Assembly: GCA_928724745.1 (NCBI GenBank)
Contig: CAKMXJ010000015.1
Span: 372,001 to 436,000 of the forward strand
Direction of reading: 5' to 3'
DNA length: 64,000 nt
From: Anthracocystis setariae
Lineage: Eukaryota > Basidiomycota > Ustilaginomycetes > Ustilaginales > Ustilaginaceae
The notes beneath the pieces are model-generated. The model did no database searches, was not told the DNA's origin, and worked only from the letters and a program-made list of their open reading frames with translations. The position numbers and the translations under genes were made by a program. The number at the start of each line of letters is the position of its first letter. The stretch's first letter is position 1. Of this stretch, positions 53,227 to 63,315 are shown in pieces.

Positions 53227-53959
53227 GATGAGTGGTGTAGAGAGGAATGTGTGTGTGTGTGTGTGTGTGGGGGTCTGAGTGTTGTCGGATGGTTGAACTT
53301 CCTCCTCTTCGTCGATGTCGGCGATCCTATATATAACTTTCTCCCCCTGCTTCGTAGCTCCCCCTGTTTCGCTATACGCTTGCTTGAGAAAACATCTTGT
53401 CTTTACCATTTCGCACCGTTTTCGCTGTACATCCGTAGCGAATACTTGAGCTAGACTGCTGAGTTGCCTGTCGATGTCGCCATGTCTGCGCACCTCCGTA
53501 CGGTCTGACTTCAGTGCGCCCTATCCCCTTTTGCTCCGTTATCGTTCTGCGCAATCTTTAACGCTTTGTGCGCGCTTGTCTTCATGATTGAGGCATCGGA
53601 CCACTAATCAATCGTATCCCCTTTGACCTACGGCGATTTCGGTCGACGAAGTCGTGGTATATTTCTTGTACTTGATATCCAAAGTCACGTTCGGTGACGG
53701 TTCGGAACGGTAATTTTGATCGTCCCACCAAATTTAACTTTCCCTTTCGGGATCTCTAATTTTCTTTTTGTTCCCTTTTTTTTTTCTTGATGTATCCGAA
53801 TGAAGTTTATTTCGGATCACTTCGGTGTCTTCATTATGCTTTGTTCCCCCCACCTTTGCCACAATGTCACCCCTATTCTTGGTTTTGTGAACCTTGAGTG
53901 TACCCTTGGCCCACTTTTACTTCACATGTGGCGCCGACCGTATAATTTTATTTTGAGTT
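53227..53959. other. copia-1 spacer between pol and accessory ORF
   Basis: About 730 bp holding the probable TATA box and leader of the accessory ORF (53226-53340), a short GT repeat (53250-53269) and otherwise no gene. Confidence 0.5.
53328..53335 (-). promoter_or_regulatory. TATA-like box before the copia-1 accessory ORF
   Basis: TATATATA about 100 bp upstream of the accessory ATG at 53226; suggests transcription independent of the LTR. Not proven. Confidence 0.4.
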
Positions 53960-56900
53960 TTAGTGCATGTTGAGCATGCGTCGGCCTTCCTCAATTTTCG
54001 TTGGCCCGAGTGACTTCGTAAGGCAGTCTGCCCTTTGTTGCAGCGTTGTCACCGGTACCACTTTTACATCGCCATTCCCGACGTGTTCCCTAATGAAATG
54101 GAATCGCACGTCAATATGCTTAGTTCGTGCATGAAATTTCGGATCTGCAGCAAGTTGCCTAGCTGCAGTGTTATCGCAGTGAATCTTAGTTGATTCATAT
54201 TGTCGAAGTCCAAGCTCCGCTAGCAGGGCACGCGTCCATATGATATCTTTGACAGATTCGGTTATGGCAATGTATTCGGCTACGGTTGTCGAGTCGGCAA
54301 CTAATCCTTGTTTCTTTGAGAGCCAGTTTATCGGAGATCCGTATACAACGGTTACTACACCGGTTGTGGACTTCCTATCGTCTGTGTCGCCAGCGAAGTC
54401 AGCGTCACTGTAGCCTTCCAGCACGTCTGACGTCGCATTTCCTTTATAGAAGTGGATTCCAATGTTTTGCGTGCATTTTAGATAACGCAGCAAATGTATG
54501 GCACACTTCATAGACGTCTTCGTGGGGTTTTGAAGTTCCTTACTAAGTCGCCCAGTGGCGTAGCTTATGTCGAGTCTCGTGCCTGTGGCCGCGTACAGTA
54601 GTGATCCGACAATCATCCTGTATTTCTTGTGTTTGTTTTTGTCGAGTGCGGTGACATCGGGCTTTTCTTCTTTTGTCGGAAGCGGTGTTGTCGCACCCTT
54701 TTCATCCTCCCTTAGGAATTTTCCGACCAATCGCTTGATGTATGCCGATTGACTGAGTTTGGTTTCGTTTAGCCCCCATGTGACTTCTAGTCCGAGTATA
54801 TACTTGAGCTTGCCTCCTTCAGTCATCTTAAATCGCTTGGTGAGTTCCTTCTTGTAGGTGTCCATGTCATCTTGTGACCTCGTAACGATGACGATGTCGT
54901 CAACATAGACCGCGATGATGCATAGTGACTTCGACAATGTCCCCAGTTTGTACACCCCGAAGTCACTTTCAATCCTTGTGAATCCCATTTCCCTGAGGCT
55001 CGCGTCAAGCCTCTCGTACCATTTTCTTCCTGCTTGCTTAAGGCCGTAGAGTGCCTTCTTTAGCTTTAATGTCTTGCCGTTCCAGTATCCTGGCGGCGGT
55101 TTCATGTAAATGTCTTCGGTAATAATCCCATTTAGGAATGCTGTGACAACGTCCATCTGTTCCATTTTCAGGTCCAGTGAGGTTGTCAGTGCAATTAGGA
55201 TTCTTAATGTCGAGAACTTGAGTACTGGGGCAAATGTTTCCTCGTAATCGATTCCTTCCCGTTGTGTGAATCCCCTGGCAACGAGCCTTGCCTTATACTT
55301 GTCAAGAGATCCATCCGGGTTCAGCTTGAGCTTGTAAACCCATTTGCAGTCGACAACGTGGCCATCGTTGGCTGGTTTGGCACAGACTTCCCAGGTCTCG
55401 TTTTCTTTGTGGCTGGCTAGTTCCTTATCCATTGCTTCTTTCCATTTTGGCCAGTCCGTCCTTGATTGTGCGTCTTCGAGGCTAATTGGGTCAAGACTCT
55501 TCCTTGGCATCTGGTCGAAGTCGATCTGTGTCGTCAAATTCGCATATATGACTTCGTCCACTCCGTCCACTTCTTGAATTTCCACTTCTCCTTCGTTTTC
55601 TGGGTCTGTGACTTCGTTCGTTATGATCGATTCATTGCTTACTCGTGGGTTTTCGTCCACGTTTACTTGGTTTGGCCGGAATGTATGGTTTTTCTTGGCG
55701 GGAAACTCACTTTCAACGAAGGTGACGTCCCGGCTTACCTTTACGTCGACTAGGTTGAAGTCGATAACGTCATACGCTTTGTGTTCCTTGCTTGAGCCTA
55801 GGTGTATCATTTTTCTGCTCCTCGGTTGAAGTTTTGAATTTGGTCCTTGTTCGGCCCTCTGGATGTGTACGTAGGCTGTGCATCCGAATGGTCGAATCGT
55901 TTCGATATCCTTTTGAGCCTTATCTCCAAGGAACATTTCTTGTGGTGTTGTCGCAGCGCCAGTCCAATCGTTGGGTATGCGATTTCGAATGTGTCCTGCA
56001 TGCATTGCCGCATGAGTCCAAAATCGCGTGGGTAATCCTGACTCATAGAGCATGCATCGGACCATGTCCATAATGGTTCGATTCATCCTTTCAGCGACAC
56101 CGTTTTGCTGTGGCGTGTATGGTGCTGTACGCCTATGCTGTATACCGTTTTCGGTGAGAAATTCCGCCATCCTATCGTTGATGTACTCTCCTCCGTTGTC
56201 ACTGCAAAGGAATGCCACCTTTTGCCCCGTCATCGTAGTCATGTATTTGTGGTAGACTTGGAAGAACAGGGTGACCTGGTCCTTCCACTTCATTGGTATG
56301 ACAGTGACGTGCCTTGAGTAGTCGTCAACAAAGGTGAGAACGTATTTATTACCTTTTGGGTCTTCTTCGTATGGACCCATGACGTCGGAGTGAACCATCT
56401 CCAAGGGTCTGGTCGACTTCGAGTTTGATCTGTCAAATGGACTTCGCGTGTGTTTTCCCACCTCGCATACGTCGCACTGGATCCTTATGGCAGTCTTGTT
56501 TGGGATTCTTCTGCCGGTCCCTGTCTCGATTGCTTCTTTAATTGATTTTGTGTTGGCGTGACCAAGCCGCCTGTGCCAGGCTTCGATGTCCGTGTCCTTG
56601 ATATTTGTGAGGTTGGCGACTTCGCGTTTGATAGTGTGTCCTTGCAACACCATCATGTTTCCTTCGTATTTACATTGTAGTATTTTCTTTCCATTTGAGC
56701 TGATTTCGGCGGCTATATCCTTTCGTCCTGTGTCGAAGTTAATCTTTGTTGATTTGATTAGGTTTGTAAGCGAAATCAAGTTGGCCGACAGTTCTGGAGC
56801 GTAGAGCACTTCATCAAGTGTTACGACATCACCCTGTCTGCCATCTATGATTGGTACGAATTCCACTTTTCCCGTTCCTTCGACCTTGACTTCCTGGCCT

Positions 56901-58102
56901 GTCGCCGTCCTAATTCGTAAGTTTTCTCCTTTCCTCGTCAACGTGTGGAGGAACTCCTTCTTGTTCGTCATGTGTGACGATGCCCCTGAATCGAGGACCC
57001 ATCCTTCATCTCTGATGTGACTTCGGTCAGCGAGGAGGGATTTGTGATTACCGATGTCATCGGTAATCACTTGAGCTGTACTTGCGAAGTGGAGATTGTA
57101 TGCGGCTGCAGGGTCTGCAGTGTTTGACACGTCCGTTTCTTGATTGTTTTCTTCGCCAAATTGTGTGGAAGCCACGTGAGCTGATTCCGTGGCCTTGGTC
57201 CCGGGTCTCTGTTTCGACATCATAGCGCCTTTCCTGCAGTGTTCAGTGTGATGTCCTAGACGCCCACACTTTGTGCATCTGAGTCCACACACTGCCTGGA
57301 TGTGGCCTGGTTTGCCACATTTGTAGCATGTTCGGACGGCGTAGTTGTTGTGTTGTCGCGGGCCCACTTGTTGGGGTCCCACTGACATTGCCATTTCCAA
57401 CCTGTTGTTTGAGCGCGTCGCTTGTTCTCGAAGTAATTCTTCTTCTCGTGCTCTGAGTGACCTCAGAGCGTCGTTGTACCTTTCCAACTCGTTGACTTCG
57501 TCAATTGTTTGAGTGACCTTGTGTAATTTTCCATTTTCGTCCTGAAATTGAAATTCTCTTTTCATGAATTTCTTGTATGTGTCGTTTTCGTGTTGTATCA
57601 TTGCTTTCCATTGGTTGTATTCTGGGCAAAGTCCGGTTAGTAGCGCTAGCATGCGCCGTTCGATGTCCATCTTGTCTCCGACTAGGTCTAATTGTTTGCA
57701 TATTTTGGCGATTCTTGATGCGAATGAGTCGACACTTTCCTTGTCTTCTTGCTTGATTGTGTTTAACTGACTTCTTAGTATTACGAGCCTTAGGCTCAGC
57801 CTTTCTTCAAAATGTTCGCGAAGTCGCTCCCACATCTCGTGTGCGGAGTCTAGTGACTTCACCAGGTGTCTGTAGTCCTGACCAATTGCGTATAGTATCA
57901 TACCTTTTGCCTTCATGGCTGCTTTGTCCCATTCTTCCTTCGATTTAGCGGAATTTTTACTTAGTTTATCCATACTCTGCATGATGCACATGTACACTTT
58001 ACCTTTCGACATCATTACTGCAGTGAAGTCTTCCTTCCAAGCGAAGTAGTCGTCCAACGACTTGAGCTTGGGAATGCCGAGGAGTCCACTTTCTTTTTCC
58101 AT
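53960..58102 (-). CDS. copia-1 Gag-Pol polyprotein
   Basis: Single intact frame of 1380 residues. Gag block to ~250 (SLDDYFAWKEDF start, DSAHEMWERL), then two CCHC knuckles near 257-290 (CYKCGKPGHIQAVC, CTKCGRLGHHTEHC). Protease DSGASSH at D371. Integrase zinc region (WHRRLGH...CDVCEVGK), catalytic FVDDYSRH, SDNGGEY and the glutamate in QQNGVAERMNR. Reverse transcriptase has WVYKLKLNPDGSLDKYKARLVARGF and YVDD at 1066-1069. RNase H starts at YSDADFAGDTDDRKS, and a second DE-type block (ADSTTVAEY) is present. The integrase-before-RT order is diagnostic of Ty1/copia. No stop or frameshift was seen. It is AT-richer than neighbouring host genes, with many GACTTCG heptamers. Confidence 0.96.
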   Translation of the reverse strand: MEKESGLLGIPKLKSLDDYFAWKEDFTAVMMSKGKVYMCIMQSMDKLSKNSAKSKEEWDKAAMKAKGMILYAIGQDYRHLVKSLDSAHEMWERLREHFEERLSLRLVILRSQLNTIKQEDKESVDSFASRIAKICKQLDLVGDKMDIERRMLALLTGLCPEYNQWKAMIQHENDTYKKFMKREFQFQDENGKLHKVTQTIDEVNELERYNDALRSLRAREEELLREQATRSNNRLEMAMSVGPQQVGPRQHNNYAVRTCYKCGKPGHIQAVCGLRCTKCGRLGHHTEHCRKGAMMSKQRPGTKATESAHVASTQFGEENNQETDVSNTADPAAAYNLHFASTAQVITDDIGNHKSLLADRSHIRDEGWVLDSGASSHMTNKKEFLHTLTRKGENLRIRTATGQEVKVEGTGKVEFVPIIDGRQGDVVTLDEVLYAPELSANLISLTNLIKSTKINFDTGRKDIAAEISSNGKKILQCKYEGNMMVLQGHTIKREVANLTNIKDTDIEAWHRRLGHANTKSIKEAIETGTGRRIPNKTAIRIQCDVCEVGKHTRSPFDRSNSKSTRPLEMVHSDVMGPYEEDPKGNKYVLTFVDDYSRHVTVIPMKWKDQVTLFFQVYHKYMTTMTGQKVAFLCSDNGGEYINDRMAEFLTENGIQHRRTAPYTPQQNGVAERMNRTIMDMVRCMLYESGLPTRFWTHAAMHAGHIRNRIPNDWTGAATTPQEMFLGDKAQKDIETIRPFGCTAYVHIQRAEQGPNSKLQPRSRKMIHLGSSKEHKAYDVIDFNLVDVKVSRDVTFVESEFPAKKNHTFRPNQVNVDENPRVSNESIITNEVTDPENEGEVEIQEVDGVDEVIYANLTTQIDFDQMPRKSLDPISLEDAQSRTDWPKWKEAMDKELASHKENETWEVCAKPANDGHVVDCKWVYKLKLNPDGSLDKYKARLVARGFTQREGIDYEETFAPVLKFSTLRILIALTTSLDLKMEQMDVVTAFLNGIITEDIYMKPPPGYWNGKTLKLKKALYGLKQAGRKWYERLDASLREMGFTRIESDFGVYKLGTLSKSLCIIAVYVDDIVIVTRSQDDMDTYKKELTKRFKMTEGGKLKYILGLEVTWGLNETKLSQSAYIKRLVGKFLREDEKGATTPLPTKEEKPDVTALDKNKHKKYRMIVGSLLYAATGTRLDISYATGRLSKELQNPTKTSMKCAIHLLRYLKCTQNIGIHFYKGNATSDVLEGYSDADFAGDTDDRKSTTGVVTVVYGSPINWLSKKQGLVADSTTVAEYIAITESVKDIIWTRALLAELGLRQYESTKIHCDNTAARQLAADPKFHARTKHIDVRFHFIREHVGNGDVKVVPVTTLQQRADCLTKSLGPTKIEEGRRMLNMH

Positions 58103-58186
58103 TGTGTTATCTTGTTACTTGGTTAATGTTTGTTGGTCTGATGTCGTATCTCTTTCTTTTACTTAGCTTTTGCAGAGGAGTAGCTT

Positions 58187-58198
58187 GGGCTCATAACC
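58187..58198 (-). other. copia-1 primer-binding site (half-tRNA, initiator Met)
   Basis: GGTTATGAGCCC directly follows the 5' LTR on the minus strand. It is complementary to the anticodon stem-loop of fungal initiator tRNA-Met (GGGCUCAUAACC), as in Drosophila copia and yeast Ty5 (half-tRNA priming, hemivirus type). Its ATG opens an 11-codon upstream frame that ends before the gag-pol start. Confidence 0.85.
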
Positions 58199-58430
58199 TG
58201 TGAAAAATAAATGAGAAACTAACTAGAATTTCGGTTGCTAAAGTACGTGAATCTGACCAACTTATATACAAAATTGGGGTTGCGACGTCTGTGCTGTAGC
58301 ATACTGCATATTGTAGTGAAGTCGCTGGTGCATATCGCATATCGCATATCGAAAATGTGGATCGGGGAAACTATCGCGAACTAACATATTTTGTGGGTTT
58401 TATTCTTTTGACTCGAAACAATTCTTAACA
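58199..58430 (-). repeat. copia-1 5' LTR
   Basis: 232 bp; the transcription start side for the minus-strand element, with a TATATAAG box at 58261-58268 (minus strand). Confidence 0.95.
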
Positions 58431-58525
58431 GCCCCAAGCCTGGCCGAGATCCGACACTCAACTGTTGGATTCGCCTTACGAATCAGCTTTTCATCTCGCA
58501 ATCGGGTACATCACATATCGGCACA

Positions 58526-58547
58526 CAACACTCAGTAATGAGTGTTG
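58526..58547. repeat. Palindromic unit, arms CAACACTCA / TGAGTGTTG
   Basis: Nine-bp perfect arms around GTAA; noncoding member of the copia-2 palindrome family. Confidence 0.8.
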
Positions 58548-58658
58548 CACACGCGACGGCGAATGTCGAGACACTGGTCTCAATGTTCACCGGGCGGATT
58601 TAGACATTTTTCCGTACCCACACGACACCCGGCAGTACTCCCATTGGTCCGTCAACGG

Positions 58659-58688
58659 GTCTCAACATTCGATACTAAATGTTGAGAC
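58659..58688. repeat. Palindromic unit, arms GTCTCAACATT / AATGTTGAGAC
   Basis: Eleven-bp perfect arms, 8-nt spacer; noncoding member of the family. Confidence 0.8.
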
Positions 58689-58900
58689 TGCTCGACGAAT
58701 CATTAACCTCAACTATGAACCCACACACTCATCGCCCAATGATAGGACCGCATTGGAAGGATGGCAAACCGGTCTGCCCCAAATGGAACCTTCTGCCCAG
58801 CATGGAAGAGGAGAGAAGGACGGGCGGACGAGATCCGAACCAATCATGACTGAGGTACGAGACTCAGTAAGCGGAATAAAGGCTCACACGATGAGGAGAG

Positions 58901-58918
58901 ACACTCGATAATGAGTGT
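58901..58918. repeat. Palindromic unit, arms ACACTC / GAGTGT
   Basis: Six-bp arms with GATAAT spacer, followed by TG as in the other units. Confidence 0.65.
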
Positions 58919-59021
58919 TGGGGACACAGAGGGAGGACAGGGTAGTCACTATAGGGAACGCATAGGACGTATGGCGAAGATGAAGATACCCTCGCTGTGC
59001 GTGTTAGTATCAAGACATATG

Positions 59022-59029
59022 TATATAAG
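59022..59029 (+). promoter_or_regulatory. copia-2 TATA box
   Basis: TATATAAG, 380 bp before the primer site; same box as in the copia-1 LTR. Confidence 0.6.
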
Positions 59030-59111
59030 ACTCGGGACCAGAACCCGAGAGAGTGAATAGAATCATCGAATCACTACCTTACTTATCGACTTATAAGATC
59101 TGACGACTAGC

Positions 59112-59137
59112 ATCAACATCCGATATTGGATGTTGAT
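59112..59137. repeat. Palindromic unit, arms ATCAACATCC / GGATGTTGAT
   Basis: Ten-bp perfect arms, spacer GATATT. Arm bases differ from other units but pairing is kept. Confidence 0.8.
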
Positions 59138-59404
59138 CTTCCTCGTTCAAATCCTTCGAAGCTTCTAACCGCTGCGCCCCGTTCAATATCGATATTGTCC
59201 TAGCACTACTAAGTCACAGACATCAAACTCTGTGATAGTTCGAGCACGGACTTAACGACTCACGACACTCTCCCAAGATCGCAACTTAGGAAATAGGATA
59301 TCGGATGTCAAACATCCATTACCGAGTGCTGTAAGTCGTATCTAACATTGGATAAACTAACGCCGCGATAGCTACTTCGCATCGATTGACTTTAGAATCT
59401 AATA

Positions 59405-59416
59405 GGTTATGAGCCC
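59405..59416 (+). other. copia-2 primer-binding site overlapping the ORF start codon
   Basis: GGTTATGAGCCC, complementary to the initiator tRNA-Met anticodon stem-loop. Its ATG (59409-59411) is the first codon of the long Gag-Pol frame. Confidence 0.8.
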
Positions 59417-61169
59417 AACGCCTGACGGAAACTCTGAAGGTACCTACCGAGGAACTCGCTCAAGATCACGTCCCCTCGATTCGATCGCTGAAACTATCAG
59501 CAGGGACACACAAGACACTAACGAATTCGACAACTCGTTACTGAGTGTCGCCAACGTAACTACGAATATCAATACCCTTCGCAACCCGCCCACACCCGGA
59601 TCTGTGTTCGCAATGACGGAATCGAATGCATCGCAAAACCACCTTCAACTACCGAAACTCGAACAAGCCAAAGATTACTACACGTGGAAAGATAAATGCA
59701 TCGATGTATTGATGCAAAAGGGAATACGGGTGTACGGAATCGTCAGAGGGACTTTACCCCGACCATCGGAAGACGACATCACATATGGAGATTGGCTGAA
59801 CGCAAACCTGACCGCATGCGGCATGCTCAGAAGTAGCCTATCAAACGACATCAAGCACACCATCAATGACCTCGAGGACGCTCACCAGATATGGACAACA
59901 CTCGAGGATCGATTTGCCAAATCCATGAAGTGGCAGCTCGAAGAGATGGAGACGGAGTTCAACAGCCTAAGGCAAGACAGACGAACCATCGACGGCTTTG
60001 TCGGTCGCATCAACCAACTCGCAGATCACCTCATGCTTGCTGGATACACTATTACCTTCCACAAGAAATACAGTATCCTAATGAAAGGACTACGGAAGGA
60101 ATACGAGAACATAGCGGCCCAGATCAAAGAAACGTACCGAGCTCGCCGAGAGCAAGGGCAGATGATCATACACAGGATCGGGAACGAAAACGAAATGTTC
60201 ACTGTCGCAAGTCAGACCATTGATGAGAAAGTAGAGCTCGACTCCATCGTCACTAGACTCAGGGGTGAAGAGTTACGCTTGGGACTCAACAACCATGGGC
60301 TGGAAAGCAAACACAAGAATAACTCTTCGGCATACTACGCGAGTGATGGAATCAAGAAAGGAAAGAAGAACACTCAGCGCCCAATGTCCAAGAATAAGAA
60401 GAGGGTCCCCATCGAACAAATGACTTGCTACAACTGCCAACAAAAGGGGCACCTGTCGAAGAGCTGCAATAACCCAAAGGTGGAACGGCCAGGGTCAAAC
60501 ACTCAGAACCGAGTCCAGGGATCCAATAATTCAGGATCAAACACTCAGAACCGAGTCCAGGGACCCAATAATGAGAACGCGTACTCAATTACCGACTCAA
60601 CACATCCCCGAACGACGATGTGGCTCATGGACTCAGGTGCGAGCAGACACATCTGCTGTAACAAAGATCTCTTCTCGGACCTTCACATTGGCGTCTCAAT
60701 GAAACCAATCTGGGTTGCAAACGATGTCCCAGTCAAGATCGAAGGACTCGGTACTGTAGAAATGGAAGTCAACGTAGGAAACGGGTTAACCAATAGGATC
60801 ACCCTCACCAACGTCGCCTATATACCATCCTTCAGCGTCAACTTGCTGTCAACAGGAATCATGCGAAGGAAAGTCAGAATTACAACGACTGACAAGCAAA
60901 CGATCGCCCAAACCAGAAGCGGAAGAGTCACCTGCAGAGGTGTACACATCGGACCGCTCACATACGTCGACCAGGTCGGTATAGATTTCGCCGGACTCGC
61001 CGCTGATCACAGCACCAAGGCTGACGACTGGCACAAACGCCTCGGGCATCCAGGAAAACAACGTCTTGAAGAGATTGCCAAATCAGTCCCCGGAATGACT
61101 ATCGACACGCGAAAGTCACAACCCAAGTGCGAAACCTGCGAAGTGGGTAAATCATCCAAGCTGCCCTTT

Positions 61170-61191
61170 CAACACTCAGTACTGAGTGTTG
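61170..61191. repeat. Palindromic unit in copia-2 pol, perfect 22-bp palindrome
   Basis: Half-site CAACACTCAGT followed by its exact complement; encodes QHSVLSVD at residues 588-595, between the integrase zinc region and catalytic core. Confidence 0.85.
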
Positions 61192-62769
61192 ACACCCCAC
61201 TTCAGCTTGTACACTCCGACGTCAAGGGTCCGATTCCAGATGAAACTCCACAAGGCCATCGATACGCAGTCACATTCATTGACGATTGCACTCGATTCAC
61301 AATGGTTTATCTCATTTCTCGCAAGAGTGAAGTCTTTGGATGCCTGCAAGAGTACAAGACAGTCATGGAAAAGCAAACTGGCAATCAGATGAAACGACTC
61401 CGTACTGACAATGGAGGGGAGTACACGAGTAACGAAATGGCAGACTATCTTGGCCGACACGGCATACTACACGAACGGACATCACCGTTCGCTCCCGAGC
61501 AGAATGGTGTCGCGGAGAGAATGAATCGAACGCTCTTCAACATAGTGCGTTGCATCATGATTCAGTCAAGCGTCCCAGACACCATGTGGGGTGACGCACT
61601 CCTGCATGCCGTATACCTCAACAATCGGTTACCAACCAAAGGAAACGGCATGAAGACGCCATACGAAGCGCTATATGGTAGACCTACGGACTTGACTATG
61701 GTACGCACCTTCGGATGTGCAGCATTTGCCCATATTCCCGCCGAAAAACGAACCACTTTGGACAATCGAGCCGTACCCTGCGTATACCTCGGTGTGACAC
61801 CAGGAACCAAGGCTTACAAGCTATACGATAAGGACGAGTGTCAATACCTAACACAGGTTCACTGCACCTTCGACGAGACCTCATTTCCCTTTGCTGGGAT
61901 TCGTGAATCAGACGCAAGGTTGCCAACATCCAGTGACGAGTACGACAATCCAGTACCGAATGTTGGAAACTCACCCACCGAAACACGCACCAACAACACT
62001 GATGTCGCAACCCTCAACGAAATCCCTGAACGCAATACTTTGCCTTACCTTACCCCAGAAGAACGCGCGCAAGGAATAGCGACTCCTCCTGGGTCACCGC
62101 CGGGATCGCCAAGACTCCAGGCCAACACGGTACGAGAAATCGTCGACGAGTTGGAACATTCGGTATCAGATGTTGAGACCACCGATCCAATTGGCCAACT
62201 CGATGATGAACCTCGCACAATCGCTCAAGCGCATCGAAGACCAGATTGGAACTTGTGGAAAGAAGCAATCGATAAAGAACTTCTGTCACACAAGGACAAC
62301 AACACATGGACAATGACCAAACCACCATCTGGATCCAACATCATCGGTAGCCGATGGGTCTTCAAGATTAAGAGAAAGTCAGATGGATCGATCGATAAGT
62401 ACAAAGCAAGACTTGTGGCTCAAGGATTTGCCCAGAAACACGGCATCGACTATGATGAGACCTTCGCCCCAGTAGTCAAGATCTCCACTCTGAGACTCTT
62501 AATGATCATCAGTTTACAAGTTGGGTGGAGCATCTATCAGATGGACGTCTCGACCGCATACCTGAATGGGGAGATCGACAAAGACCTCTACATGAGACCG
62601 CCGCCAACACCAGATTATCCGCGAGGATCACCCGATGGAACGGTCTGCAAGCTCAATAAGTCACTCTACGGACTCAAGCAAGCTGGGCGGACTTGGTACC
62701 ACAAGGCGGACTCCACACTGCGAGGAATGGGATTCACAAGGAGCAAACACGATTCGGCATTATATATCA

Positions 62770-62789
62770 AACATTCAGTACCAAATGTT
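62770..62789. repeat. Palindromic unit in copia-2 RT, arms AACATT / AATGTT
   Basis: Encodes KHSVPNVE at residues 1121-1128, just upstream of the YVDD motif; copia-1 has no such peptide there. Confidence 0.7.
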
Positions 62790-63293
62790 GAGACTGGTCG
62801 TGTGATCTTGACACTCTACGTTGATGATATCCTCATCTTCGCTGAGAACAAAGATTCAGCCTCCAGTGTCATGACCAAGCTTCGAAAGCATTTCAAGATG
62901 ACCGGCGGCGAGCTATTGGATTATATCCTTGGCATACAAGTCAAACAGACTTCGAAGACGATCCACCTTACGCAGACAAGCTACATCAATCGCCTCCTCA
63001 CAACATATGGCTTAGACTCCGCAAACATCGTCCATACACCACTTAATCCAAGCAGCGACCTCAAAGGAGGGGAACCACTCCCCCCACAAGAACACTCCAC
63101 GTACAGAAGCATCATCGGCCAGATGCTATACATAGCTACCTGCACCAGGCCTGACATCGCCTTCGCGATCCAAAAACTCAGCCGAGAACTCGCACATCCA
63201 CATGCTAATGCCATGGTCCAAGCGAAACACCTACTCCGTTACCTCAAGGGAACTAACACGCATGGACTAATGTACAGACGCATACTCGATTCC

Positions 63294-63315
63294 CAACATT
63301 CAGCATCGAATGTTG
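63294..63315. repeat. Palindromic unit in copia-2 RNase H, arms CAACATTC / GAATGTTG
   Basis: Encodes QHSASNVD at residues 1296-1303, before the RNase H DADHAGD motif. Confidence 0.8.

Larger units (their letters stand above)
42406..58430 (-). mobile_element. Ty1/copia LTR retrotransposon (copia-1), interrupted by a nested gypsy element
   Basis: Bounded by 232-bp LTRs beginning TGTGAAAA and ending TTAACA on the plus strand, with 5-bp target duplications GCCCC at 42401-42405 and 58431-58435. Reading on the minus strand: 5' LTR, primer site matching the initiator tRNA anticodon arm, gag-pol frame, accessory ORF, polypurine tract, 3' LTR. Removing the nested gypsy element and its duplicated 5 bp leaves 6382 bp. 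The LTRs differ at three of 232 positions, all C/T at CpG, so it is older than the nested element. It sits 241 bp upstream of TIM22. Confidence 0.95.
58436..59404 (+). repeat. Presumptive copia-2 5' LTR (left boundary undefined)
   Basis: Inferred because the primer site begins at 59405 and a TATATAAG promoter box lies at 59022. No second copy is in the window, so length and start are unproven. No supported gene; an open frame at 58465-58911 has no domain. Four clear and one diverged palindromic units lie here. Confidence 0.45.

Noticed and set aside
58465..58911. 148-codon frame left of copia-2
   Set aside because: Lies in the presumptive LTR, overlaps palindromic units and has no domain.
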